From the NCBI GenBank assembly GCA_049511415.1, contig JBEKYC010000001.1, positions 124,001 through 188,000 on the forward strand: DNA of 64,000 nucleotides. The letters are read 5' to 3'. Made by a program: the position numbers and the translations under genes. Origin of the DNA: Bog-159 sp049511415 (GTDB taxonomy: Bacteria; Acidobacteriota; Terriglobia; Bryobacterales; Bryobacteraceae). The notes under the pieces are model-generated. The model was not told the origin of the DNA and ran no database searches. It worked only from the letters and a program-made list of their open reading frames with translations. Below, piece by piece: positions 24,713-31,851 of the stretch. Every line of letters begins with the position of its first letter. The stretch's first letter is position 1.

Positions 24713-24730
24713 ATTATCACATACTGATAA
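24713..24730 (-). promoter_or_regulatory. Operator-like palindrome and -10 box of the TumE module
   Basis: TTATCA-CATAC-TGATAA (24714-24730) is a perfect six-base inverted repeat. On the minus strand it contains GATAAT (24718-24713), a good -10 box, ending nine bases before the GTG of the dead toxin. The -35 region is weak. The site suggests autoregulation by the HTH antitoxin, still preserved. The mazG operon starts 62 bases away on the other strand and could share it. Confidence 0.5.
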
Positions 24731-24791
24731 CCCTGCAACAGTCTGGGCGGCCGCGAATGGCTTTCAGCCCTCCGCATGTTAAATTGAAAAC

Positions 24792-25580
24792 TTGGCCCCC
24801 ACCGCAGGCGAGAAATTCCAGAAACTGGTCGAGATCATGGCGCGGCTGCGCGCTCCCGGTGGATGTCCCTGGGATCGGGAACAGACTTTCGATTCCATCA
24901 AGCCATTCCTGTTGGAAGAGACTTACGAAGTGCTGGACGCCATCGACGCGCGCGATTGGCGGGAACTCACCGGCGAACTTGGCGACCTGCTGCTTCAATC
25001 CGTCTTTTTTTCGCAGATGGCGGCCGAAGAAAACCTGTTCACGATCGAAGACGCGCTGGATGCCATCAACCAGAAACTGATCCGGCGCCATCCGCATATC
25101 TTCGGCAGCGAGACCGCGCAAACCGCGGGCGACGTGCGGCGCATCTGGGGCGAGGTGAAGGCGGAAGAGAAGAAGCAGAAAGGCGACGCCGCCGCCGGGT
25201 TGCTCGATTCGGTTCCGCGCGCGTTGCCGGCGCTGGTGGAGGCGCAGCAGATCACGACTCGCGCGGCGCATGTGGGCTTCGATTGGGATAACGCCGGCCA
25301 GGTGCTCGATAAGCTGCACGAAGAACTGGCCGAATTCGAGGCTGCGCGGAAGGGCGATGCGCAGGCGGAGATGGAAGGCGAACTGGGCGATTTGCTGTTC
25401 GTGCTGGTGAACCTGGCGCGCTTCGCCAAAGTCGATCCGGAGCAGGCGCTGCGCAAGACCAATGCCAAGTTTCGCGCGCGTTTCGGCTACATCGAGCGCA
25501 AGCTGGCCGAGCGCGGCAAGACGCCGGAATCGTCCACGCTGGCCGAGATGGACGCGCTTTGGGAAGAGGCCAAGCGATGA
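24792..25580 (+). CDS. mazG: Nucleoside triphosphate pyrophosphohydrolase MazG
   Basis: 262 residues, the two-domain form. Domain one has LRAPGGCPWDREQTFDSIKP, LLEETYEVLDAID and GELGDLLLQSVF, giving the EExxE/ExxD metal site. Domain two repeats this with EELAEFEAA and EGELGDLLFVLVNLARF. It hydrolyses NTPs to NMP and pyrophosphate and removes aberrant nucleotides. The start is a TTG, the only suitable start codon near the conserved N-terminus. It heads a five-gene run in which each gene overlaps the next. Confidence 0.93.
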   Translation: MAPTAGEKFQKLVEIMARLRAPGGCPWDREQTFDSIKPFLLEETYEVLDAIDARDWRELTGELGDLLLQSVFFSQMAAEENLFTIEDALDAINQKLIRRHPHIFGSETAQTAGDVRRIWGEVKAEEKKQKGDAAAGLLDSVPRALPALVEAQQITTRAAHVGFDWDNAGQVLDKLHEELAEFEAARKGDAQAEMEGELGDLLFVLVNLARFAKVDPEQALRKTNAKFRARFGYIERKLAERGKTPESSTLAEMDALWEEAKR

Positions 25581-26317
25581 TCGAACTGCGCGCGCTGAGC
25601 GAGAGCCGCCAGTTCGAAGAAGCCGTCGAACTGCAGCGAACGGTATGGGGATTTGAAGACATTGAACTGCTGCCCGTGCGCCTGTTCGTGGTGGCCACCA
25701 AGGTGGGCGGACAGGCGTTCGGCGCATTCGATGGCGGCCGCATGGTGGGATTTCTCCTCGCGATACCGGGCTTGAAGCCTGGCGGCGGATCGTACATCCA
25801 CAGCCACATGCTGGGTGTGCTGGCGGAATATCGCGACAAGGGTGTAGGGCGTATGCTGAAACTGCGGCAGCGCGAGGATGCTTTGGCGCGCGGTATCCAA
25901 CTGGTGGAATGGACCTTCGATCCGCTGGAACTGAAGAACGCGTTTTTCAACATGGAGCGGCTGGGCGCGATCGTGCGGCGCTACGTGGAGAATCAGTACG
26001 GCATGACCACCAGCCCGTTGCACGGCGGCTTGCCGACGGATCGCTGCGTGGCGGAATGGTGGTTATCCAGCCCGCACGCGGAGGCGATTCTGGCGGGGAA
26101 GCCGCCGGTGCGCCATGTGGAAGAGCGCCTGGAGGTGCCCGCCGATATCGGCGTGATCCGGCGGGAGGAACCGCGCCGTGCGCGGGAGATCCAGCGATCG
26201 CTGGGTGCGCGCTTGCGCGAAGGCTTCGATCGCGGGCTGGCGGTGATCGGTTTCGAACGCTCGGCGAACACCGGAACGTATCTGCTGGGGAGGTGGGAAT
26301 GCGAATCGAACGCGTAA
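25577..26317 (+). CDS. GNAT-fold acetyltransferase-like protein
   Basis: 246 residues from the ATG that overlaps the mazG stop (ATGA). The N-terminal half is GNAT-like: GGRMVGFLLAIPG, then HSHMLGVLAEYRDKGVGRML, the acetyl-CoA loop. VEWTFDPLELKNAFFNMERLG belongs to a family of predicted acetyltransferases of unknown substrate. The C-terminal part (SSPHAEAILAGKP, LEVPADIGVIRRE) is family-specific. Its end overlaps the enolase-superfamily gene by 19 bases. Family members often lie beside menC/NSAR-like genes, so a role with amino-acid derivatives is possible. Confidence 0.8.
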   Translation: MIELRALSESRQFEEAVELQRTVWGFEDIELLPVRLFVVATKVGGQAFGAFDGGRMVGFLLAIPGLKPGGGSYIHSHMLGVLAEYRDKGVGRMLKLRQREDALARGIQLVEWTFDPLELKNAFFNMERLGAIVRRYVENQYGMTTSPLHGGLPTDRCVAEWWLSSPHAEAILAGKPPVRHVEERLEVPADIGVIRREEPRRAREIQRSLGARLREGFDRGLAVIGFERSANTGTYLLGRWECESNA

Positions 26318-27408
26318 CGCTGCGCCAGATCCGCATGCCGCTGGTACATTTCTTCGAGACCAGTTTCGGACGCACCACCGGGCGCGACATCATCCTGGTG
26401 GAAGTGGCGGGGGAAGGCGCCACCGGGTGGGGCGAAGTCACCGCCGGCGAGAATCCTTTCTATAACGAAGAGTGGACCGAATCGGCTTGGCTGATTCTGC
26501 GCGACTACGCCATTCCGCGCGTGCTGGGCCGGGATTTGAAGAGCGCCGACGACGTGGCGCCGCTCACCGCGCACATACGCGGCCACCAGATGGCTTGCGG
26601 CGGTTTGGAGGTGGCCGCATGGGATCTGGCCGCGCGGCTGGAGGGCCAGGCGCTGTGGCGAACCATCGGCGGCGGCGCGCGGCGGGAGATTCCTTGCGGC
26701 GTTTCCATCGGCATACAGAACTCCGTCGAGCAGTTACTCGAAAAGATCGAACGCGAACTGGCGGCGGGTTATCAGCGCATCAAGATGAAGATCAAGCCGG
26801 GCTGGGACGTGGACGTGATCCGGCAGGTGCGCGCGCGATTTCCCCGGATCAAGCTGATGGCGGATGCCAATTCCGCTTACACACTCGACGACGCGGACCG
26901 CCTGAAGCGGCTCGACGAATTCTATTTGATGATGATCGAGCAGCCGTTGGCGCACGACGACATCATCGATCATGCGGTGTTGCAGGCGAAGCTGGATACG
27001 CCGATCTGCCTGGACGAATGCATCCGTTCCGCGCATCATGCGGCGCAGGCGATCCGGCTGCGGGCGTGCGGCATTATCAATATCAAGCTGGGGCGCGTGG
27101 GCGGCTTCCGCGAGGCCAAGCGCGTACACGATGTGGCGCAGGCGGCAGGCGTGCCGGTGTGGTGCGGCGGCATGCTGGAGGCGGGCATCGGACGGGCGCA
27201 TAACATCGCGCTATCGACGCTGCCGAATTTCGTTTTGCCGGGCGACGTTTCGGCCAGCAAGCGCTACTGGGCGCGCGATATCATCGTGCCGCCGGTGGAG
27301 ACCACGCCGCAAGGCACGATTCACGTTAGCGATGAACCGGGCTTCGGCTACGCCCTGGATCTCGACTTCATACGCTCGGTTACGGTCCGGGAGGAGTCCG
27401 CCGGTTGA
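26299..27408 (+). CDS. MenC-like enolase-superfamily enzyme (OSBS/NSAR type)
   Basis: 369 residues from the ATG at 26299; the frame is open upstream, but that part lies within the acetyltransferase gene. KMK at 162-164 and K263 are the catalytic lysines; the metal ligands are D189 (MADANSAY), E214 (IEQPL) and D239 (LDECI). The 20s loop SFGRTTGRD fits o-succinylbenzoate synthase or N-succinylamino acid racemase. There are no other menaquinone genes nearby, and the neighbours are an acetyltransferase and two exporters, so racemase activity on N-acylamino acids is at least as likely as OSBS. Confidence 0.85.
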   Translation: MRIERVTLRQIRMPLVHFFETSFGRTTGRDIILVEVAGEGATGWGEVTAGENPFYNEEWTESAWLILRDYAIPRVLGRDLKSADDVAPLTAHIRGHQMACGGLEVAAWDLAARLEGQALWRTIGGGARREIPCGVSIGIQNSVEQLLEKIERELAAGYQRIKMKIKPGWDVDVIRQVRARFPRIKLMADANSAYTLDDADRLKRLDEFYLMMIEQPLAHDDIIDHAVLQAKLDTPICLDECIRSAHHAAQAIRLRACGIINIKLGRVGGFREAKRVHDVAQAAGVPVWCGGMLEAGIGRAHNIALSTLPNFVLPGDVSASKRYWARDIIVPPVETTPQGTIHVSDEPGFGYALDLDFIRSVTVREESAG

Positions 27409-28277
27409 ACAAACCCGCGGTACTTTACGCCCTCATCATCCTGATGGTGGTGTTCTGGTCGGGCAATTATATTGCGGGCAAGATTGCCCTGCGCGAGTTT
27501 TCGCCGCTGCTGCTGGCGGGGCTGCGGATCGGGATGGCCGGGCTGACGATTCTGCCGGTGTACGCCCTGCGGGGTTCGCGGGCGCGGCCGTCCGGGCGCG
27601 GCTTCGTGCATCTGCTGGTGCTGGGCGTTCTGGGCGTGACGCTGAATCAGCTTTTCTTTATCGTGGGCCTGAGCCTTACCAGCGTGGCGCATGCCGCCCT
27701 GATCATCGGCCTGACGCCCATGCTGGTGCTGATTCTAGCGTGCGTGCGCGGACAGGAGCGCATGAATCTACAAAAGGCCGGCGGGATGGCGATCGCGCTG
27801 GGCGGGGTCGCGCTGTTGAAAGCGTTCGAGCCGGCGGTGGCTGGCGGCGCCACGTGGCTGGGCGATTTCGTGGTTTTTCTGGCGGCGCTGGCATTCGCGC
27901 TGTTCACGGTATTCGGCAAGGAAGCCAGCAAGCAGTTTGATTCGGTGACGGTGAACACGGTGGCTTATGTAGCGGGCGGCATCGCGCTGCTGCCGGTCAC
28001 GTGGTGGGAAGCCTCGCGCCAATCGATGGCGCACATCAGCGCGGGCGCGTGGCTCGCGGCGATTTACATGGCGGTGTTTCCTTCGGTGATCGCGTACCTG
28101 ATCTATTACTACGCGCTTACACGCATCGCCGCTTCGCGGGTATCGGCATTCTCCTATCTGCAGCCCGTGTTTGCCACAGCCATGGGGGTCGCGATTCTGG
28201 GCGAGCGGCTGACGGCTCCGGTGGTGGCGGGCGGACTGGTGATCCTCTCCGGAGTTTCGCTGGCGGAGCGCGGCTGA
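27405..28277 (+). CDS. DMT/EamA-family transporter
   Basis: 290 residues with ten predicted helices arranged as two EamA repeats (first from residue 7, ALIILMVVFWSGNYIAGK; second from about 152, GDFVVFLAALAFALFTVFGKE). LQPVFATAMGVAILGERLT is the typical last-helix region. It probably exports an amino acid or related metabolite. The start is TTG overlapping the preceding TGA (TTGA). It is coupled to the MFS gene by a one-base overlap. Confidence 0.88.
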   Translation: MNKPAVLYALIILMVVFWSGNYIAGKIALREFSPLLLAGLRIGMAGLTILPVYALRGSRARPSGRGFVHLLVLGVLGVTLNQLFFIVGLSLTSVAHAALIIGLTPMLVLILACVRGQERMNLQKAGGMAIALGGVALLKAFEPAVAGGATWLGDFVVFLAALAFALFTVFGKEASKQFDSVTVNTVAYVAGGIALLPVTWWEASRQSMAHISAGAWLAAIYMAVFPSVIAYLIYYYALTRIAASRVSAFSYLQPVFATAMGVAILGERLTAPVVAGGLVILSGVSLAERG

Positions 28278-29572
28278 TGGCTTCGTTTTGGCAATTGCTG
28301 CGCGGCAATCGCAACTACCGCTATACCTGGATCGGACAGGTGGTCAGCGAAATCGGCGACCACTTCAACAATATTGCGGTGTTCAGCCTGGCGCTGGCCA
28401 CCACGCACTCCGGACTGGTGGTGAGCGGCGTGATGCTCTCGCGCGCGATTCCGGCGGTGCTGGCCGGACCGATCGCGGGCGTGCTGCTCGACCGCATGAA
28501 CCGCAAGCAAGTGATGATCGCGAGCGACGTGATTCGCGCGGTGGTGGCGCTGGCGTTCATTCTGACGATTCATCGCCGCGGCACCTGGCTGCTGTATGCG
28601 CTGAGCGCGCTGCTGATGTTCGCCTCGCCGTTTTTCACCAGCGGACGCTCGGCCATCCTGCCCAGCATCGCCACCGAGGACGAACTGCACACCGCCAATT
28701 CGCTGACGCAGACGACGGGCTGGAGCACGCTGACCATCGGCACGTTTCTGGCCGGCGCCAGTGTGGCGCAGTTCGGCTACGAGTGGGCCTTTGTGGGCAA
28801 CGCGCTTTCCTTCGTGATTTCGGCGTTCTGCATTTCGCGGCTTTTTCTGCCGGGCGACGGTTTCCGGCCGAAGCGCGAATCGCTGACCGAGTCAGATGTG
28901 GCGCGTCCGTGGCACGAATACATGGAAGGGTTGCGCTACATGCGCGGGCACCCGTTGATTTTCGGCATCGCCCTGATCGGCGTCGGCTGGGCCACCGGCG
29001 GCGGCGCGGCGCAGATCCTGTTCAGCATTTTCGGCGAGCTGGTTTTCAATCGGGGGCCGGCGGGTATCGGCACCATCTGGAGTTGCGCGGGCGCGGGTTT
29101 GCTGGTGGGCGGCGTGGTGGCGCACCAGATGGGCAAGCGCATCAGCTTCAACGGCTACAAGCGCACGGTGGTGGTGTGCTACATCATCCACGGCGGATCG
29201 TACGTGCTGTTCAGCCAGATGCGTAGTTTTCGATGGGCACTGGTGTTTATCGGCGTCTCGCGCGCGGCGGTGGCGGTCAGTTCGGTGCTGAACATGTCGC
29301 AACTGTTGCGGCATGTGGCCAACGAATTCCGCGGGCGCGTGTTCGCCACCACGGAGTCGATGGTGTGGTCCACGATGATGATTTCTATGATGCTGGCGGG
29401 GATCGCTTCGCAGTATTACAATCCGCGGGCTATTGGCGCGATTGCGGGCGTGCTGAGTTCGACGACGGCGATCTTTTGGGGATGGGCGAATTGGACGGGC
29501 CGTTTGCCGGAGCCGGCGCAGGAAGGTATTTTACCGGAGGACGTGGAAGTGCATGGGGAGCCGACGGTTTAG
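28277..29572 (+). CDS. MFS exporter (MFS_3 / EntS-like)
   Basis: 431 residues with 12 predicted helices. LLRGNRNYRYTWIGQVVSEI at the N-terminus, VLLDRMNRKQVMIASDVIRA between helices 2 and 3 (motif A) and SLTQTTGWSTLTIGT are usual for this exporter subgroup. The last 30 residues (FWGWANWTGRLPEP ... HGEPTV) recur as two remnants downstream. It is the last gene of the mazG operon. The substrate is unknown; siderophores, drugs and lipids are possible in the family. Confidence 0.9.
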   Translation: MASFWQLLRGNRNYRYTWIGQVVSEIGDHFNNIAVFSLALATTHSGLVVSGVMLSRAIPAVLAGPIAGVLLDRMNRKQVMIASDVIRAVVALAFILTIHRRGTWLLYALSALLMFASPFFTSGRSAILPSIATEDELHTANSLTQTTGWSTLTIGTFLAGASVAQFGYEWAFVGNALSFVISAFCISRLFLPGDGFRPKRESLTESDVARPWHEYMEGLRYMRGHPLIFGIALIGVGWATGGGAAQILFSIFGELVFNRGPAGIGTIWSCAGAGLLVGGVVAHQMGKRISFNGYKRTVVVCYIIHGGSYVLFSQMRSFRWALVFIGVSRAAVAVSSVLNMSQLLRHVANEFRGRVFATTESMVWSTMMISMMLAGIASQYYNPRAIGAIAGVLSSTTAIFWGWANWTGRLPEPAQEGILPEDVEVHGEPTV

Positions 29573-29743
29573 GGAGGCGCGATTCGCGTCTTGATCGCGA
29601 AGCTCCCGAGTCATGGCGTGGAATGCTTCAACCTCGGCCGGATCGCCGTCGTCGGTGAGAGAGAAATCCCAGACCGGGGGTTTCAGGCCGGGAATCAACA
29701 TGCTCGGCGCCGTGTAATTCTGCGGATCAACCACCTTCGCCAT
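29531..29743 (-). CDS. Small hypothetical protein, doubtful
   Basis: 70 codons. MAKVVDPQNYTAPSMLIPGL ... DDGDPAEVEAFHAMTRELRD is hydrophilic and protein-like, with a GAGGAT site just before the ATG. It overlaps the 3' end of the MFS gene by 42 bases on the opposite strand. No family is recognised. Confidence 0.35.
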   Translation of the reverse strand: MAKVVDPQNYTAPSMLIPGLKPPVWDFSLTDDGDPAEVEAFHAMTRELRDQDANRASLNRRLPMHFHVLR

Positions 29744-29774
29744 ATCCTCAGTTTATCCGAATACGCGCGAGCCC

Positions 29775-29889
29775 AGCTGAGTTCGCCACCACGGCGACAT
29801 TCTGGCGATGGGCGAACTGGACGCGCCGTTTGCCGGAGCCCGGCTGGGAGGGCATCTTGCCGGAGGCCGGCAATCGCCGGCTTAAGGCC
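29775..29889 (+). pseudogene. Remnant tail of an MFS paralogue, copy A
   Basis: In frame, this reads AEFATTATFWRWANWTRRLP, then EPGWEGILPEAGNRRLK. The C-terminus of the intact MFS protein reads STTAIFWGWANWTGRLPEPA, then QEGILPED. About 30 codons are alignable; the rest of the gene is gone. It lies just upstream of the Phd-VapC promoter. Confidence 0.6.
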
Positions 29890-29896
29890 TTTGCGA

Positions 29897-29917
29897 TATA
29901 GTAGTGAGTATCACTAC
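29897..29917 (+). promoter_or_regulatory. Promoter/operator of the Phd-VapC pair
   Basis: TATAGT (29897-29902) is a -10-like box. GTAGTGA-GTA-TCACTAC (29901-29917) is a perfect seven-base palindrome lying over the expected transcription start and 13 bases before the antitoxin ATG. The -35 region is poor. This is the usual layout for autorepression by a Phd/YefM antitoxin. Confidence 0.65.
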
Positions 29918-29930
29918 ATGGGAGGCCATC

Positions 29931-30176
29931 ATGAACATAGCAGTCTCGGCGGCGGACGCTAATCGCCGGTTCTCGGAACTCCTGCGAACCGTGAAGAAGG
30001 GCCAGAGCGTCGTCGTGACGAGTCACGGCAAGCCCGTGGCAAGAATCTCGCCGGTCAACGAGGACGATGGGGTCGCAAAAGGCGCGCGCTCCGCACTTTT
30101 CGCCCGGCTTCGTAGAGAACGAGTTGCGAACGTGGGCCGCTGGACGCGTGTCGAGCTGTACGACGACGCCCGATGA
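29931..30176 (+). CDS. Phd/YefM-family antitoxin
   Basis: 81 residues from the ATG at 29931, with GGGAGG nine bases upstream. NIAVSAADANRRFSELLRTV followed by KKGQSVVVTSHGKPVARISP is the Phd/YefM DNA-binding fold. The C-terminal arm (ALFARLRRERVANVGRWTRV) should bind the toxin. It overlaps vapC by ATGA. It is intact and probably represses its own palindrome. Confidence 0.92.
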   Translation: MNIAVSAADANRRFSELLRTVKKGQSVVVTSHGKPVARISPVNEDDGVAKGARSALFARLRRERVANVGRWTRVELYDDAR

Positions 30177-30628
30177 GGATCGCGTTGGACACAAACGTCA
30201 TGGCCTACGCCGAAGGCGTCAACGGAGCGGTCATGCGAGACAAGGCACTGAAACTGATCCGGCGATTGCCACCCGAGGCTATCGTGCTGCCCGCGCAGAC
30301 GCTGGGCGAACTGTTCCACGTGCTTGTTCGAAAAGCCAAGCGGCGCCCAACTCGTGCGCGGGAAGCCGTGCTGAGCTGGCGCGATGCGTTTGCGGTGGTT
30401 GAGACCTCAGCGGCGGTGATCGTCAACGCGACGGATCTGGCGTCCGGTCATGGCCTTACGATTTGGGACTCGGTCGTGCTGGCCGCGTCGGCGGAAGCCG
30501 ACTGTCGTTTGCTTCTGTCGGAAGATCTCCAGGAGGGGTTCACCTGGCGGGGCGTTACCGTGACCAACCCGTTTGCGGCCACCCCGCACCCCATGGTGGC
30601 GGCTCTGCTTACGCCGTTCGAGGAGTGA
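30173..30628 (+). CDS. vapC: PIN-domain toxin VapC
   Basis: 151 residues. The PIN acidic residues are present: D6 (IALDTNV), E46 (TLGELFHV), D99 (TIWDSVVLAA) and D118 (LSEDLQ). It is predicted to be an RNA-cutting toxin paired with the upstream Phd-like antitoxin through a four-base overlap. The pair sits between two decayed MFS tails, as if inserted into, or left over from, a tandem MFS array. Confidence 0.92.
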   Translation: MRIALDTNVMAYAEGVNGAVMRDKALKLIRRLPPEAIVLPAQTLGELFHVLVRKAKRRPTRAREAVLSWRDAFAVVETSAAVIVNATDLASGHGLTIWDSVVLAASAEADCRLLLSEDLQEGFTWRGVTVTNPFAATPHPMVAALLTPFEE

Positions 30629-30676
30629 ACGCGCAGGCGTCCGGCGCCGGCTCGTTTGGCATCTCCACGCACCGTG

Positions 30677-30780
30677 ACGATTTTTTGGGGATGGGCGAAT
30701 TGGACCGGCCGTTTGCCGGAGCCGGCGCAGGAGGGTATTTTACCGGAGGATGTGGAAGTGCATGGGGAGCCGACGGTGTA
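30677..30780 (+). pseudogene. Remnant tail of an MFS paralogue, copy B
   Basis: From 30680 the sequence matches the 3' end of the MFS gene (from 29471) over about 100 bases and ends at the same stop position. In frame it gives IFWGWANWTGRLPEPAQEGI, then LPEDVEVHGEPTV and stop, identical to the intact protein. All five base differences are synonymous. This is therefore the end of a once-functional paralogue, cut off 5' by the toxin-antitoxin region. Confidence 0.7.
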
Positions 30781-30834
30781 GCTGGGGCGCGACACCACAC
30801 GCCGAGCACGGCCGCTGCAAAAGTCCTAAAGCGG

Positions 30835-30840
30835 TATAAC
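30835..30840 (+). promoter_or_regulatory. -10 box before brnT
   Basis: TATAAC lies 11 bases before the brnT ATG, which gives a very short leader. No convincing -35 box is seen. Confidence 0.4.
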
Positions 30841-30851
30841 AGTCATATCGG

Positions 30852-31245
30852 ATGCGGTTCAGCTTCGATCCCAGAAAAAGCGAGCGCCTGAGAGCAAAAT
30901 CCGCGGCGGGGCATTGGGTTCGAGGAGGCGCGGGATCTGTTCACTCGGCCTTATTGGCTCGACCAGCGGTCGGATGTCCCGGAGCAGTATGTCGCCGTCG
31001 GCTGGGTGGGTGACCGGATGTATTCGGTCATCTTTGAAATACGCGAAGACGAAGAGGGGGAGATCCTGCACCTCGTGACGTTATGGAGGTCGACGAAGGA
31101 GGAGGTCCGATCATATGAAGAACACTCGCAAACCGAAGCGGTCGGTTTCCGCCGATGGGATTGCCCGGCTGGCCGATCAAGGCAAGGACATCTCCCATTT
31201 TTTCAAAGGCCAAGGCCGCATGGTGCAGCCCATTCAACGGGTTAA
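30852..31245 (+). pseudogene. BrnT-type toxin with a one-base frameshift
   Basis: The first frame reads MRFSFDPRKSERLRAK. After one A is removed from the run at 30896-30899 the sequence continues NPRRGIGFEEARDLFTRPYW, then VAVGWVGDRMYSVIFEIRED and LHLVTLWRSTKEEVRSYEE, a complete BrnT RNase. The normal stop near the antitoxin start also seems lost: this frame runs on to 31245, deep inside the antitoxin gene. The insertion in an A run could be a sequencing error or a slippage site, but the missing stop argues for real decay. Confidence 0.7.
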
Positions 31246-31387
31246 TGTAGACGTGACTGCCGGCATGTTGGAGGAACTGGACAACGCCGCTCAGAACCTC
31301 AACATCAGCCGGCAGGCCGTCATAAAAACGCTGGTCCGGCAGGCGCTCGACCAGCACTATCTGGCGCAGAGTGCGCGTCGTTCGTGA
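31115..31387 (+). CDS. BrnA-like CopG-family antitoxin
   Basis: 90 residues. MKNTRKPKRSVSADGIARLA, then DQGKDISHFFKGQGRM is the toxin-binding front seen in BrnA proteins. IQRVNVDVTAGMLEELDNAA followed by LNISRQAVIKTLVRQALDQH is a ribbon-helix-helix DNA-binding domain. The gene is intact, overlaps the frameshifted brnT, and has GGAGG 14 bases upstream of its ATG. It may still repress its promoter. Confidence 0.85.
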   Translation: MKNTRKPKRSVSADGIARLADQGKDISHFFKGQGRMVQPIQRVNVDVTAGMLEELDNAAQNLNISRQAVIKTLVRQALDQHYLAQSARRS

Positions 31388-31401
31388 CTAATCGAGAGGG
31401 T

Positions 31402-31827
31402 CTATTGCTCCAGCTTGGCGTCGAGGGTGATCTTCGTGTTGTAGAGCTTCGAAACCGGGCAGCCCGCCTTGGCATTGCCTGCCGCCGTTTCAAAAGCGGC
31501 TTGCGTAGCGCCGGGGATTTTCGCCTTTAACTCCAGGTGGCTTTCCGTGATACCCCAGCCGCCGTCGCCCTTTTCAAGTGAAACAGTCGCGGTAACGTCG
31601 ATGCGCTCGGCCGTCAACCCGGCGGCGCCCAATTGCCCCGACAGCGCCATGGCGAAGCAACCGGCGTGCGCGGCGGCCAGCAACTCTTCGGGATTGGTCC
31701 CGATGCCATTTTCAAAACGGGTCGAGAACGAATATTGCGTGTTAGAAAGCACGCCACTGGCGGTGGATACGGAACCCTGGCCTTGTTTCAGGTCGCCTTG
31801 CCAGACGGCGGATGCGTTGCGCTTCAT
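31402..31827 (-). CDS. OsmC/Ohr-family peroxiredoxin-like protein
   Basis: 141 residues, OsmC type. The two redox cysteines are C57 (HAGCFAMAL) and C123 (AGCPVSKL); E48 in NPEELL belongs to the active site. Members reduce organic hydroperoxides. AAAGGAGG lies a few bases before the ATG, a strong ribosome site. It is the last gene of the RND efflux run, 24 bases after the TolC-like gene, so peroxide defence appears tied to efflux. Confidence 0.93.
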   Translation of the reverse strand: MKRNASAVWQGDLKQGQGSVSTASGVLSNTQYSFSTRFENGIGTNPEELLAAAHAGCFAMALSGQLGAAGLTAERIDVTATVSLEKGDGGWGITESHLELKAKIPGATQAAFETAAGNAKAGCPVSKLYNTKITLDAKLEQ

Positions 31828-31851
31828 GAATCCTCCTTTGGATCAGTCTAT

